Shown piece after piece: positions 36,427-49,800 of a stretch of DNA of 64,000 nucleotides. The notes below the pieces were generated by a model. It made no database searches. It was not told the origin of the DNA and saw only the letters and a list, made by a program, of their open reading frames with translations. This DNA comes from Lepeophtheirus salmonis. Its lineage: Eukaryota > Arthropoda > Copepoda > Siphonostomatoida > Caligidae. The stretch spans positions 15,564,805 through 15,628,804 of the forward strand of contig NC_052132.2 of the NCBI RefSeq assembly GCF_016086655.4. Direction: 5' to 3'. Positions within the stretch are counted from its first letter, which is position 1, and every line of letters begins with the position of its first letter. A program made the position numbers and the translations under genes.

Positions 36427-37525
36427 CATCGGTCGTTAAGTCCCGGTCCTAACTACCAGATGGCCCCACTAACAAAATATTTTTCTCAAGTACAAACATT
36501 CAAAATTTAAAAGTTACTGTCTAAATTTAATGACGTTTGGTTTATTATTTATCGAGTTACAGTGGTTTAAGTGACGCTACTTTAGTGATTCTTAAAAACG
36601 ATGGATTCAAAGCAATTTCGTGTGTTGATTTATCAATTCTTTTTGATGAAAAAAAAGCACCGTTAAAGCCCAAGCTTGGCTTGAAAAATGTTATTCCGAC
36701 TCTGCCCCATCGAAAGCAACCATCAAACGATGGCTTGCCGTTTTCAAACTTGGTCGTACGGACACCGATGATGCTGAACGCCCTGGTCTGCTAAATGAGG
36801 CGGTTATTCTGGAAAACATTGAAAAAAAACCTGAAAATCATCACGGACAATCGCAAAGTGAAGTTGCTATAGGTTCCTTACACTCTGAATTTATCAAAAG
36901 GTAATATTTACACCATCATAGACGAACATTTGGGTAGGAAAAAACTGTTTTCCAAATGGGTGCCGCGTTTGCTCACACCAGAGCAAAAGTAACAACGAGT
37001 AGATGATTCAAAGAGCTGTTTGGAGATGTTCACGCGAAATAAGAAGGAATTTTTGCGTCGGTACATCCCAATGGATGAAATATGGATTCATCACTTCACT
37101 CCAGAATCAAAACAGCAGTATGCAGAGTGGTGTGCAGACGGAGAAAGCCTTCCAAAGACTCAAACATTGGCTGGGAAGGTCATGGCCTCTGTATTTTGTG
37201 ATTCGGATGGAATTTTATTCATTGACTACTTGGAACATGGAAAAACAATCAACAGCGACTATTATATCGGTTTGTTGGATCGTTTGAAGGCCGAAATTAC
37301 CCAGAAAATACCTCATTTGAAGAAAAATAAGGTGCTCTTTCACCAAGACAATGCACCGTGTCTCAAGTTAATAAAAACGGCGGCAAATACCCGTGGTATC
37401 GAAAATCTAGAGAAACGTTAGAACGATTGTATCGTTCTAAAAGGAGATTATATTGACGAATAAAAATGAATTTTGGAAAAAAAAAATGTTGTTTTCCTAT
37501 CTAGGGGCGGACTTATTGACCGATG
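36427..37525 (+). mobile_element. Mariner (irritans-like) copy with broken, internally deleted transposase
   Basis: Imperfect terminal inverted repeats flank the unit. The left end starts CATCGGTCGTTAAGTCC and the right end, reversed, reads CATCGGTCAATAAGTCC. A transposase runs on the plus strand in several frames. The N-terminal helix-turn-helix part is at 36540-36800. The best frame, 37020-37421, contains FTRNKKEFLRRY, then the first catalytic Asp as DEIWIHH, GKVMASVF, ILFIDYL, HFDQ-type FHQDNAP with the second Asp, and LEKR. The segment between the second Asp and the C-terminus, which should include the third Asp with YSPDLAPSDY, is missing, so the enzyme is dead. The unit is about 1.1 kb; intact mariners are about 1.3 kb. 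The target-site TA duplication is not clear. Confidence 0.88.
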
Positions 37526-39164
37526 TGTTATCTTACGAAAAAGTGTTATACCATCTTTAGGATTAAAAATAAAAGTGAAAATGAAACAAAGGATCTGTAT
37601 AATGTATTATGACTTATGAGAGACATAAACGGAAAAGTGATGAAAGGTAATTAAGGGGGAAAAAGTTTTTAAGAGAAGTTGATATTTCAAATTTGTCGAA
37701 GCCCAAACAAAAATTAGATATCAATTGTGTGTCTACAAAAATAAGACTAGATTGAATGGAAGATGAAGTTCAATTTATGTACATAACAAAATCAGATTCA
37801 GGTATTTTATACAACACACAAAATTAGTTAAATGATTACCCTCTTTTTGAGAAGATAATAATTATTTTCATTTAATAACTTTATTTTTGTTTAATTAATG
37901 ATTGATAACTAGTTTTAATTCATTTGAGGTTGTCCAGTTATTGGATTTATTGTAATAATTCAAAGAGACTTGAAATATCAAATGTGAAATAATGCAAATA
38001 AGATTGTAATTAAGGAAATAAGTCATTGGTGGTTGCAGAGTGAATAAATACGTGCAGCGAAGTTTTAAATTTACTTGCTTTTTTGAAGACTACGTATGAG
38101 GACCTTACCGAAAAAGATGCAATTATTAAAATAAACAGCTTCAATCAAAAGAGTTCTTATCTAGCTCAATTAATTTTGTATGAAAAAATATCATTTATTT
38201 CCAAGCAATACATGGTGAAATTACCTTAGAATTATATAAGTATTCATAACAATGGCGCCAGAACCGTAGCCATTTACCTCCACTTTTTTAGACTATGTGT
38301 GAGGCCTCCCACTTGCTAATACATTTCGGAGCCTCAGAATAATAAGTACTACTTTTTCAGCAAAATATGGGTACTTGTAATCCATGATCACATAAAGTAC
38401 TAAAATATAGAATTGAAGGAAACGTGAGTACAACTACCAATGTACTTGCGCCATCCCTGATGTTATGCATATCTTTTATGAAATACAAAAATTGAATTTT
38501 TCACTTCAACATGGAAAAACATTTTGATTAAACCTAATACTCCAAGCCTTATAAAAAATCTCCGTCATTATCAATATATATGTATGTATATTAGAGAAGT
38601 AAGAAAATTGTGCATTAGTCAATCGTTTATTTTTGCCATTTAAGCTCAGAAGTAAATGTTCTTCATTTCATATGAACGATACACCTATTCGCTATTAATA
38701 TATAAATATGCGAGAGCGCTATGGAAATTGTAAGGGTGTGTGAGAACTATGAGTATGTTTATGTCGTGTCGTGCTTCTGATCCTTATTACATGTTGATAC
38801 ATGCACGGATTCAAAATAGTGAAAGAAATTTTATATGCCCTGGATATTATATAGTTCTACGCCTTCGAGTCGTGTTGTCCATTTTGAAAAGTACCTAATC
38901 CTTCCAACTTTACTCTTTTAACTTTTATTAGGTAAGTTTACGTGTTGGGTGTAATTGAGTAGAGTGATATTAAACATCTTTATAAAACACGTGATTCGAA
39001 AAACTTTGTTTTATTGATGCTATTATTGAACAAATTCGCTTTTATTTCCCATACTGCCAACTCTGTATGCAACTAAGCAATGCATATACTGGCTACATAA
39101 GTTGAAAAATATATTAATAGCAATCGTTCATAAAAGGATTCTTTTAATAACATATTTATTATTC
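37526..39164. other. AT-rich region without a supportable gene
   Basis: No frame with family resemblance on either strand. No match to families A-F was noticed. Confidence 0.45.
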
Positions 39165-39767
39165 TATAGAGCGTTTTCAAGTGACGTCCGGCATTTTGAG
39201 TGTCTAGACAACCAATTTCTATAAGGATGAAAATCCTTTTTTCATTATTATTAAACAAAAAAGCGAACTATCGGACGTTAAAATGGGACCAATAAATAAC
39301 AGGACTTAAACCTTACTGTCTCTCAAAAATACTGCTTAGTTTTATTATATATCTGAGCCTAACATCTATTAAAAATATGTTATTACATCATTATATAATC
39401 TTATGTCCATAGTGTCGATAAAAAATAACTCTGACAATGGTAAGACTAAGATTTTTTTCTTTTATTATCCTACTTTTTTTTGTCCCTTATCATTTATAAA
39501 AAATGTACAAATTTAGACATTTTTTAGGGATTTTCAATACATATCACTTTAATTATAGTCAATATAACTACTAATCATTGTCATAAAGTAGTATTCAATC
39601 CCAGTGTTAAGTTTTTTCTATTCTCAAAGTCATTAGTTGAAGTTTCATCAATATTAATTGAAAAAATTTCCATTTTATGTAGTAGAAATATCAACTATGT
39701 GAGCCCAAGATGGCGTTTCCTTCAATTATGATGAAATTTATGTCGTCAGTGATAACGTTCTTTATCC
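39165..39767. mobile_element. Repeat family F: GCGTTTTCA...TGACGTC inverted ends
   Basis: The left end TATAGAGCGTTTTCAAGTGA then CGTC is mirrored at the right end, reversed as AAAGAACGTTATCACTGACG. The region inside the right end (ATAATTGAAGGAAACGCCAT reversed) also occurs in the copy at 40164. About 600 bp, non-coding. Confidence 0.55.
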
Positions 39768-40163
39768 TTGTGTACGGATTAATAATTATTCTGCCAATAA
39801 CAACAGTTTTTTCGTGGAATCATATCTTGCACGACTTTATTTTTTGTTAGTATAAAATGACATGATTGGATGATGCAATTTCATTCCTTATTGTCTGCGT
39901 AATTGATAAATATCTATATTTATTTCCATTGATTTCACGTAGTATATATTTATACATTTTTTTCATCTATGACAGTAGTTTTAGATGCTCTAAAAAATAT
40001 TTTATAAGGGACATATAAAGTGACCGATGGAGGTCAATCATTTATTTAGATGTTGCTATCCTGACATCTTAATTCATTAATTTATAAAGTCTATTTTTAT
40101 TAGTGTATAGAAAGAGACATCAAGGACTTTGCGTTGAAATGAAGATGCAATCTATTATTGCTT

Positions 40164-40588
40164 ATATAAAGCGTTTTCATTGACGTCATAAGTTAAATTA
40201 TAATTGAAGGAGACACCATTTACATTAAAATCTCGATTAAACTTGATCAAATGGCTTTAAGAATAAATCTCTGCATCGTATACTCTTTGATGCCAATGAT
40301 CGCAGTGATATTCTTAGAAAAATATCTTATTATTTCCATTATAATAGTTAATTTGTATATACAATATGGAAGAAAGATTACATAACGATACAATAACATA
40401 ATTGTTACATTTTAGTGTCATATATATAATAATTAATTACACTAGGCATTTGAGAGAAATATTTTTCATTGAGAGTAAAGGTTTTCCCTAATTTCAATGA
40501 AAAAAAGGTTTCCTCGTTGGGTTTCTTGGTTGTTAAGGTCCCAAAATTAGTTGAAATCAAGGTGGTTGACGTCACGTGAAAACGCTAT
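40164..40588. mobile_element. Repeat family F copy
   Basis: The left end TATAAAGCGTTTTCATTGAC then GTCA and the reversed right end TATAGCGTTTTCACGTGACG then TCA form terminal inverted repeats about 425 bp apart. The interior has no coding potential. Confidence 0.65.
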
Positions 40589-42719
40589 AAATAAAGCTAA
40601 TTATTCATTGAAGTAAATCTCTCTGGAGCCTCCGTAAAGAGATTAAAAAGGAAAGAGGAGATAAGATGCTTGAAATAAAAAGTAAACAAAAACCAGGGAT
40701 ATGAATTATGTTCAGGATTCACGTAACCTCAATCAAGAAATATTGAATATTTAAATACCTTTCGTAGGTGATTAGTGTTACGTATTTTTGTTTTAAAATA
40801 ACTTCTATAATTTTTTAGAGCATAATTATGATTCAGATACATTCTAAATAAAAATACATAACCCTGTCCGAAACGTGGACTTGTAATAAATTACATTAGA
40901 TGAATCTTAATCAAAAGACGTGATATAACAATGAACTGCGCAAGATATGAAAATAGCGCATATACTAAATTTTAGACGAATCAGAATTAGAGATAGAAAA
41001 AAAACATTCTTGACTGACATACATGACGCCTCTTTCCCTTGTAGTCTCTTTAAGCCTCCGTATATATGGGATTCCTAAACACTGACCAAGGAATAGTTCA
41101 CTAATGGAGAAAATGTTCTTATTTGAATGACCCATAGATAATATTTCTTTCTCTATTGAATGAACCTCCTTTGTGTTTTAGATGACGCAATGGACTACTA
41201 AAAGGTTGAGTGAGGAATATCTTTAGCTCACATGATTATCCTTAATGTTTACTCAGATGTACATGTAGAAATAATAGCCTCAAATCAATGTCTGTGAGTC
41301 CAACTACTATAAACTAGGTTTAATATAGAAAGTATGTGTACGTAAAATAACGTATTCCAACTTTCTTAAGATGCTTCTCACATCATTTTTTGTATTATTG
41401 TGATATACGTCATACTCTTATCGACTGTGATCTGAGATATATCGTGGTGGTATAATATTCAAGTACACGGGTTTCATATTAGAGATGGGAGTTAAATTAA
41501 GCAAGGTATTCATTTTTGATGTCTCAGGAATCGCTCTATTTGTACGCTACTTATCAATATGCTACTTTTTGGCATTCTCTTTCATCTACGTCATAGAGTG
41601 AGTAAATCGATATTTAGGCACATTTTCTTTAGTTATGTAAGGCACTTTATTACCCAAATTCGAAGCTTACACCAACTGAGTTTGATTCCTTAAGACAATA
41701 GGTTATATTCAACTACTTGAACACTTTTCTAGTGTAATAATACATAACTTATATGCATATGTTCTTATGTATGTCTTCTTCAAAAGTTTAGTAAAGATCA
41801 AATCCTTAAAAAAAAAAAAATCATGGGACTTTTGCCTAGTTAACGAAAAGTAAAAATATTAAAACCTAAGAGACATCGTGAATGGATACCTTTCTTTTCA
41901 ATTATACTGTGGGTATGTTAATTCATCATTATTTAAGTTACACACATTTTTTATATAATAATCTTGAATTTTGAGTACATCATTAAAAGAATCATTCCTA
42001 TCTTTTTATCCGAGTAATCACAAAATCACATTTACGCACAAACACTCTCTCTGCATTATTTTATAAGTTTTCATAAAACAAATTGCATGAATAAATATTT
42101 GAAGGACTCCTAAGGAACAGATAAAATAATAATTCAATATCTAGCACTACTATCTTTTCATTCATTAGTAAATATGATCACATTATCTTCCTAGTTGATG
42201 TCCTTTTTTTCGCATGTTTGCAAAGAGCATTGAAGCTTCAGTAGAACAATCAATTTTCAAACACTCCACTCTGAGAGATTTGCAATTCATTTTCCATCTT
42301 TTGTGACGAATAATTCACGTGAGAAAGGGTATGACTTGAAGAAAAACTCGTTTTTTCTTCATTTATGTGCAGTTAACAGAGATATATTTTCTTTTTTACT
42401 TAATTGGGTAAAAAACTTTGAGTCTTAAGTATTCCACTCTTATATGTTACCCGTGCAACTCTCCAGATTGAATTGGACCTAAAATCGCACACCAAGCGCA
42501 ACATCTCATCATTAGGGAAACAATTGATTGCTCACTAGTTTTCTACTTAAATATACAAAATACAAACAAATCCTCTCTTTGCTTCAGCAAGTTGGGATTT
42601 TACCATTTTTATATATTTAAAATTATTATTTTATACAAATCAAGGTAAAACCACATCAAACTATTTTTTTATTTGACTAAAACTCTTCCTAAATATAAAC
42701 AAAAGTTCGAATAACAAAG
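40589..42719. other. Unique AT-rich upstream region of alanine aminotransferase
   Basis: No coding frame and few recognisable repeats, unlike most of the window. The part nearest 42719 presumably holds the aminotransferase promoter. A TATATATTT at about 42611 is a weak TATA candidate. Confidence 0.4.
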
Positions 42720-45217
42720 ATGTTCAGTATCCTCTCCGCTTCTCACCGTTGCACGCATATTTCACAAAGGAATAAAATCATTTGCCCTGGACTTAAATGC
42801 TTATTTCAGGATCTTACTGATACTGTGTCACTCACTTCCACAAAAAATCAACAAAGTCTTCGTAAAATGTCTTCCTGGAATCATACAATCAATGTTGATA
42901 ACTTGAACCCCTGCATCAAAAACATGGAGTACGCCGTCCGGGGTCCCCTAGTTATACGTGCAACTGAAATCGAAAAAGAAATTCTTAGCGTAAGGAAACT
43001 CTAGAAAATTTAATTAGAAGCTATGATGGAATTGAGGAAATGTTAGCTTGCTTATTAATAAGAATACTTTATTATTTTTGATTAACTTATAAATAACCTT
43101 TTTTTCTTTTAATTTCCTAAAGCAGGACATAAATGCAAAAAGTAGATTGTAGTCATTCTGTACAAATAATGAACTTATGATATTTAAAGATGAGATTTAA
43201 CTAAATGTAATACTTTTTAAATATAACTTCTTTTTTTGAGCTCATTACGATTATATTGTGACAAATATGATCTGAAAAGTCATTTGCTTATAAATTACTT
43301 ATTTATAATTTCTCTCTCTCTTACTTCTTATCTTTAATCAATGCATGTTTAGACCTTATATTTTTAATCGATCAAATGTAATTGATAGCAGCTGTTACTT
43401 TTATAATTATAGATATTACTTATTGAAGGCTTAGGATAAAATTAAGCCTCCTTTTAAAGATTAATTTCATAATTAGTTAGCTATTTCATTGCTTTTTACC
43501 AAATTCAAATAACTTTTTTAAATATAGGGTGTTCAAAAACCGTTTCCTGATGTTATCAAGGCTAACATCGGAGATGCTCATGCAATGGGAAATGCTCCAA
43601 TCAAATTTTTACGTCAAGTCCTAGCACTGGTCACTTATCCTGAACTCTTAGATAGTCCTGACTTTCCTGAAGATGCGAAAAAGAGAGCAAGAGATATTCG
43701 AGCCGGTTGTAAAAATGGATCTGTTGGTAAGCGATTACATTGGTGGATAATCAAGTTTGGATTTGTTGTATTTTAATTTGTTTTAGGATCATATAGTGAC
43801 TCTGCAGGGATTGAAATCATCCGTCGCCATGTGGTTGACTATATTGAAAAACGTGATGGGGGAATAAAGTCTGATTGGACCAATGTTATATTATGTGCAG
43901 GAGCTTCAGAAGGAATTCGTGTAAGAAATTATTAATTGACTACATACACAACATGTAATATGTATTTCATACGATTTAAAAAATAGAAGAACAATACTAC
44001 TTCTTTATACATTCACTATAAATTATGGTTATAAATATCTCCATTGCAGGACATAATTGAAATAATTAGTCTTGACTCCAGTTCAAATTCTATTAGAATA
44101 TGAACATTAAATTAAATTATTTTTAATTAAAGGAAGCAATGTATTTTATTCATTTTTGTAGGCAATCATGAAACTCTTAACGAATCCATTTGGTGAAACA
44201 ACACGACCTGGAGTAATGATTCCTATTCCTCAATATCCCCTTTACTCAGCTTCATTGGCGGAATATAACATGACACAAATTGGTTATTACTTGAATGAAG
44301 CCAAAAATTGGACTTTGGATGTTTCAGAATTAGAAAGATCCATAACTGATGCCCGTAAAAAATGTAATCCTCGCGCTATTGTTATCATCAATCCAGGAAA
44401 TCCAACTGGTCAAGTCTTAGCTCGTCAAACCATCGAAGATGTTATTAAATTCGCTTACAAGGAGAAACTCTTTATTTTTGCGGATGAAGTTTACCAAGAT
44501 AACGTCTACGCAGAGGGAAGTGCTTTTCATTCATTTAAGAAAGTGTTGTTCGAAATGGGAGATCCTTACGACAAAATGGAGCTTGCTTCTTTTATGTCTT
44601 GCTCAAAAGGTTACATGGGCGAATGTGGTATCCGTGGAGGATACACTGAAATTGTTAACTTTGATCCTCAAGTTAAAGCAATGTTGTTGAAAAGTGTTTC
44701 AGCCAAACTTTGTCCCACTGCTATAGGACAAGCTTGCATGGATGTGGTTGTGAATCCACCCGTTCCGGGCGAGCCCTCATATGAAGAATTCGAAGCTCAA
44801 AAGAAGCAAATACTTGAAGGTCTTGCTGAAAAAGCAAAGCTTGTGGCCGATACCTTTAATTCAATTGAAGGGTTCTCTTGCAACATAGTTCAAGGCGCAA
44901 TGTATGCCTTTCCTCAACTTCATTTACCACCAAAGGCAATTGCAAAGGCTGAAGAATTAGGCCAGAAAGCAGATGTATTCTACGCTTTTCAACTCTTAGA
45001 AAATACTGGAATCTGCATTATTCCAGGGTCTGGTTTTGGACAAGTTCCAGATACTTATCATTTCAGGTATTTTGAGTATTATTGTTCAATGTAAGAATTA
45101 TAAATCTAACTCCATACTTTTTCCAGAACGACTATTTTACCTCAAAAGAAGTTCTTGATTAATATGTTGGATAGACTAAAAGAATTTCACCTGAAGTTTC
45201 TCAAAGAATATTCCTAA
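42720..45217 (+). CDS. GPT: Alanine aminotransferase (glutamate-pyruvate transaminase), PLP-dependent
   Basis: Five exons: 42720-42989, 43528-43726, 43787-43920, 44162-45066 and 45127-45217, all with GT donors and AG acceptors and consistent phases (0, 1, 0, 2). The product is 532 residues; human ALT1 is 496 and ALT2 523. It interconverts alanine plus 2-oxoglutarate with pyruvate plus glutamate. Family blocks: NPCIKNMEYAVRGP near residue 70, KPFPDVIKANIGDAHAMG after the first junction, NPGNPTGQ (about 278-285), DEVYQDNVY (about 309-317), SKGYMGECGIRGGY with the PLP-binding lysine at about 350, and TTILPQKK near the C-terminus. The first 45-50 residues are basic with one acidic residue, suggesting a mitochondrial leader. 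A second ATG at residue 50 (MSSWNHTINVDNLNP) sits where cytosolic ALT begins, so two products are possible. Intron 1 is 538 bases and AT-rich. Confidence 0.95.
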
Positions 45218-46560
45218 AGGAAAAAAGATGTACAAGAATAGCTTTCAATTTTTTTAAATTTTGATGCTCTCTTTAAAAAAATGTAATCGTTGTTATTGCA
45301 TATCTATATATAATTATTTCGATAACTATTTATACCCTCAACCAAAATATGTTTAGTTCGATATATTTTGTTGATTTTACCATATCAATAGAATACATAA
45401 GTTCAATCTAGTTAATTATTCAAGTATATTTAAATATTAAATAATAATATATATTTTACCAAAAAAGTATGAGTCCAAATTTGTTTACATGTTTCAAATA
45501 CAGAGTCCTTAACATTGTCATGGGGCAATGTATATTCGTCGCACGATATCTTACTGCAAACCATTTTGATGCACGATGATTCGCCCCAAAGTCATTTTGG
45601 TCCAAATATGATTTGTTGTAATATAATAATAAATGACACGCCGTTATTCTGTATTTTTGGATGAAATTAATGTTCCGTCTGACTTTTTAATCTAAATAAT
45701 ATGATGTAATGTCAATTAATTATTACTGTAAAAATATGAATAATTGTTTTCTGCTGGGTTTATACCATAAAAAAATACTATCTTATTCTCATAAATACCT
45801 AGAAAATTGTTAATATATTTACTTTATGGGAGTGGTTTAGATGATCTCGGGAGGATTTTTATATTTGAATTCCAAGGTGGTTTAGAAGATCTACTAATTA
45901 TTAAAAAATAAACTTGTGATGGAACGTTCCAGTGATGATCGAATATATTTTACTAACTTTTTACCATACATAATTTGATCAAATACATTCTAAGGATTTT
46001 TGAGCTACTAACTGAAAAACTATCATGTCTTTGTACACAAGTTCAAGTCTATGAATCTTTTTATCGAGTCCTCAATTTATTTCAACCTCATTTGAAGTCC
46101 ATAATTATAATACCTATAGGTTCTATAGTGTTAACTGTTAAGACTTCTCTTGACTTCAGTATAACTTAGTTTTCTAGTTCTATTTGAGTCGCAAGTCTTC
46201 AAAATATGTACAATAGTTAAAGTTGAGTCGCTTGTCTCGAGTACTATTTCCCACTTCTAGTTATAATACATTGTTCAAATAATAATTTGGATCTTCACAG
46301 ATTTTAATTATGGTTGTTACAAAGTTGGATCTTCTACGTTATCCGTTTCATCTAATTAATAATAAATATGAGATATTAATTTTCCAAAATATCGTAGACA
46401 CGACGTGCCCTCAGGTCCTTACTTTTATTATATCACATAACCTTTCATACGAAAAGATACGGACTAAAGGCCCTGAATCTGTTTGTCAATTCTACTAAGC
46501 TATAGAAATATTCAATAATTGTTCACAGGTTAATAAGAGTTAGTTGTAATTAAACCAACC
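45218..46560. other. 3' flank of alanine aminotransferase, no gene
   Basis: AT-rich trailer followed by a diverged family E fragment (45535-45750, ATTTTTGGATGAAATTAATG and neighbours). No protein frame is supportable. Confidence 0.42.
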
Positions 46561-46766
46561 AACGTTGAAAACCCTGATTAGGGGGGGAATATCTACAATT
46601 GACAACAAAATATATTCTTGTTGGAAATCAAAATATGGTCACTCTTTGTAGTTTGATTTATGAATTAATTAATTCTTCTTTAATTAAACATGAATGCTTC
46701 TGTGTAGGATTTTAATATTATGAATATATATAATTTATTTTAAAAATTGTTGATAAATAATACCAG

Positions 46767-47506
46767 ATGGTCCATTAAAATCTAAACACATTGAATTTTA
46801 AACTTCAACAAGATTTAATTCATTAATTGAGAATAAAATTTCAACAAAATGAATACTTTAAATAGACGTGTGTCTCAGCTCTTTTTATCACTAATGTAGC
46901 CCTATCCACAATGATGGCTTCCAGGTTGTTGCGTAAGGCCTGTCACCCGCTGCGGATGTAGTCCTTCCCAGTGCTTGCTGGCAGTGGTTTTGAGGGCCTT
47001 GGTGTTTGGATCACGTACACTTGAGGCCTTCAACTCGACATGACCACAAAACGTGTAGACGAGTGGGCTGGCATTAGGGCTGTAGGGGGGGGGCACAAAA
47101 GTTTCTGCCATCTGAGGAGATGGATTTCTTTCATTGTTGGTGTCAAAAAGTGGCCTACCTACCATCATGAGGCTCTTTCCACATACTTTTTTGTTAGCTC
47201 TCTGGACAGTCTGCTGTAAAACCCTGAGATCTCTTATAGACAGTTGTCTTGGAGACGCCCAACTTCTTGGAGACTTCCGTCGGGGATTTTCCAGCATCAA
47301 GGAGTGTGCGAATGAAAATTCATCGATCATTTTCAAGTTTCATTTTCTCGACTTGTACGTAAGCTAAAGAGGGCAGATTTGTTTCGCTTTGTAACTAATT
47401 GCTAATGCATAAATATATCAGATATGAATTAATTTCAATCACTCGACCTTCATTAATTATTGAATTAGTAAGTGTTCAGATTTCAATGGACCACCCGGGA
47501 TGATAA
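46767..47506 (-). mobile_element. Tc1/mariner-superfamily DDE transposon, copy 3 (degenerate)
   Basis: Best preserved ends of this family. The left end TGGTCCATTAAAATCTAAAC at 46767 is inverted on the right at about 47475-47506 as TTCAGATTTCAATGGACCA. On the minus strand MKMIDEFSFAHSLMLENPRR is followed by QLSIRDLRVLQQTVQRANKK and VCGKSLMMVGRPLFDTNNER (helix-turn-helix region). A jump then leads to the C-terminal block (SSVRDPNTKALKTTASKHWE). The DDE core is deleted, leaving about 740 bp. Confidence 0.75.
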
Positions 47507-48510
47507 TGATAGTCTGGGTGTACCTAAGAGATAAGTGGCAGTTGGTATGACTTACTTATTTATATAACTACCAGATGATTTCGTGGTTTTTTCTTCTTAT
47601 TTCTTTTTAGAGGAAATGTTGCGTGATACAATAAAGGTAACGACGTGTGTGATTATATCCATCTCATATTTAGGAAGGATGATCCAGGAAATTGACATTC
47701 ATTCAGCCATACATAAAAATGTACAATCATGAATAATTATATAACAGTAACATGAAGCATACATTGAGCATATAACAAACCCATTGCTTCAGGGATCTTA
47801 ATGATGAGTGCTCTCTTCATAACTCATCAAGAGAAGTATATTTACCAGCACAACATACATATAATATACGTAAGTACTCTACAAAAACCGGAATAATCAA
47901 AGCAAACTTTAAAAGAAGATATAGGTATATAGATAGCATAGCCACATGCCTATAATGTGTATCATAGTACCATAACCTACTTACCAACTGATGTAATGAT
48001 ACAAACAGCTTTAAACCCATTATTATGTAACTCATAGAATAATCGTTCACTCAAAGTAATACATAGTTGAAGGGGTTGAGACTAGTATTGTGCAGGACTC
48101 GATCAAATTACAGGGCTACTCATTTTTTTTTACTAGCCCTCTGAAAAATTTACTAGTTCAGAAATACACAAAATATACACTATCTATCTTTGTACTTGGT
48201 ATAAATACGGAGATATTTGATTAGCTTAGATTCGAAGGAAATACCTATACCTATACAATAGCGTTTTGTCCTATCAGACACAAGGAGAGAAAGTACATTA
48301 CAAAATATGTTATATAGATCGCTTTATACTGGAATTGAAATTGTGTTCCACCCTTAGAAATGTCGGATTTGATGTATGAGATGTTGACACAACGTAATAC
48401 TTATGACTTGAACCCAAAATTCCTAGAGCTAGATACAGGCCACCCTGCACTAGACCGACTGGTTTTTTGCTAGCCATGGGCTAGAGCACTAGCGCTTCTG
48501 TCGAGCACTG

Positions 48511-48698
48511 GTGTTGTGGTAGTCTTTACTTATTCGGTCCAGTCCAGTCTTAGGAGCAGGCCTTTGGACTACTAGTACTTTAACTGATTAGAAAAGAGTA
48601 GACTAACGTCATCAAGTACCTAACTTTATCAGTTTTAGGACTGATATGCAGGACTGAACGGAAATGGGTAAGTAGACAGAAATCAGGACCAACACACT
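48511..48698. repeat. Repeat family C copy
   Basis: Begins GTGTTGTGGTAGTCTTTAC and ends ATCAGGACCAACACAC. Interior GGTCCAGTCCAGTCTTAGGA and CTAACGTCATCAAG. Confidence 0.55.
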
Positions 48699-48934
48699 AC
48701 TAGTTGAAAAAAGTGACTGTATATTATTTAGTTACATACTATCTTGAGTTCATAATTGAATAAGATTAATTAATTATTTTTGAATACATTACTCATGATT
48801 AAATGCTCTGATTGAGTGAGGGACTTGTTACTTTATCTTTAAGTTTTGAATCCAAAGTTGCTCTAATTTTTATTGAATCATATTAGTAAAATATTTACAA
48901 AATAAGAATGAATCAAATTATTTAGGTATGACCA

Positions 48935-49340
48935 GTGATGCTAATTGGGAGTATTTTGGGCTTGTTAAATAAAAATGAAACCCAAAATCAAAATAGTAAC
49001 CCTGACAATTTGAATAATATTTTGAAGGAGAGCAGCTTAACTGTCATGACGTTTCATTAAATCAGCAACAAGTATCTGTAACGAAGGGGAGAAGGAAATT
49101 CACAAGGAATAGGTAAGAATGATTCTGAGTAGAATCCGGAGTTACAATTATAACTCCCCAACAAATCCTAAGGGTAACGTTCCGTCTTTTATGAGCAAAC
49201 ACAAATGTTTCATCCGTTTTTGTATATAATTGTATCTAATAGAAAAGGAAGTTCACTACTCAAGAGTTAAATAATAACAACAAAAGATAAAAAAATAATA
49301 ATACATTTTTCAGTTTGCCAACTCTAAAAAAACCAACTCG
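48935..49340 (+). repeat. Repeat family B copy
   Basis: Shares AGCTTAACTGTCATGACGTT, TTCCGTCTTTTATGAGCAAA and AGAAAAGGAAGTTCACTACT with the copy at 54690. About 400 bp, non-coding. Confidence 0.55.
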
Positions 49341-49559
49341 CAAGCTAAAAAGTACAACCAATTTTCATGATTAAATATGATTAGAGTTGAGTAGTTTGTT
49401 ATGAACAAACTACCTTTAAATTTAGAAAAGGAAAAACGGTTGTTGCGTGTGCTCTTTCTTCTTTTTTGTTCATTATTTAATAAGTCGTGGGCGTGTTAAC
49501 ATCTCCCTTTAAAATAAGAATTATTGACCGTCTTTGTTGTGTATTGCTTCAAAAATGCA

Positions 49560-49800
49560 TAATAAAATAAATAGGGCAGCAGATAGTGAATGTGATGAAG
49601 ATTACGGACAGCGTAAAGTGTTCCAGGAACCTGGTTTTTAAGTTGCTCAAGATGGACAAAAATGGAAAAGACCTCTCCAGGATATCAAGAAGACATTTAT
49701 GGAAATTTATGGTAGCTAAGAGTCTCTCCTGCTCCCTCACTTACACCGGCCTTGCGTACAACAGAGTAAAAAAAGATTATATGTATATTATGTAGATCTG
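49560..49800 (+). mobile_element. Possible helix-turn-helix fragment of a Tc1-like transposase
   Basis: A 69-codon frame from 49586 includes MNVMKITDSVKCSRNLVFKL then LKMDKNGKDLSRISRRHLWK. This resembles the helix-turn-helix and linker of Tc1-like transposases, but no catalytic block follows. It could be chance. Confidence 0.25.
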
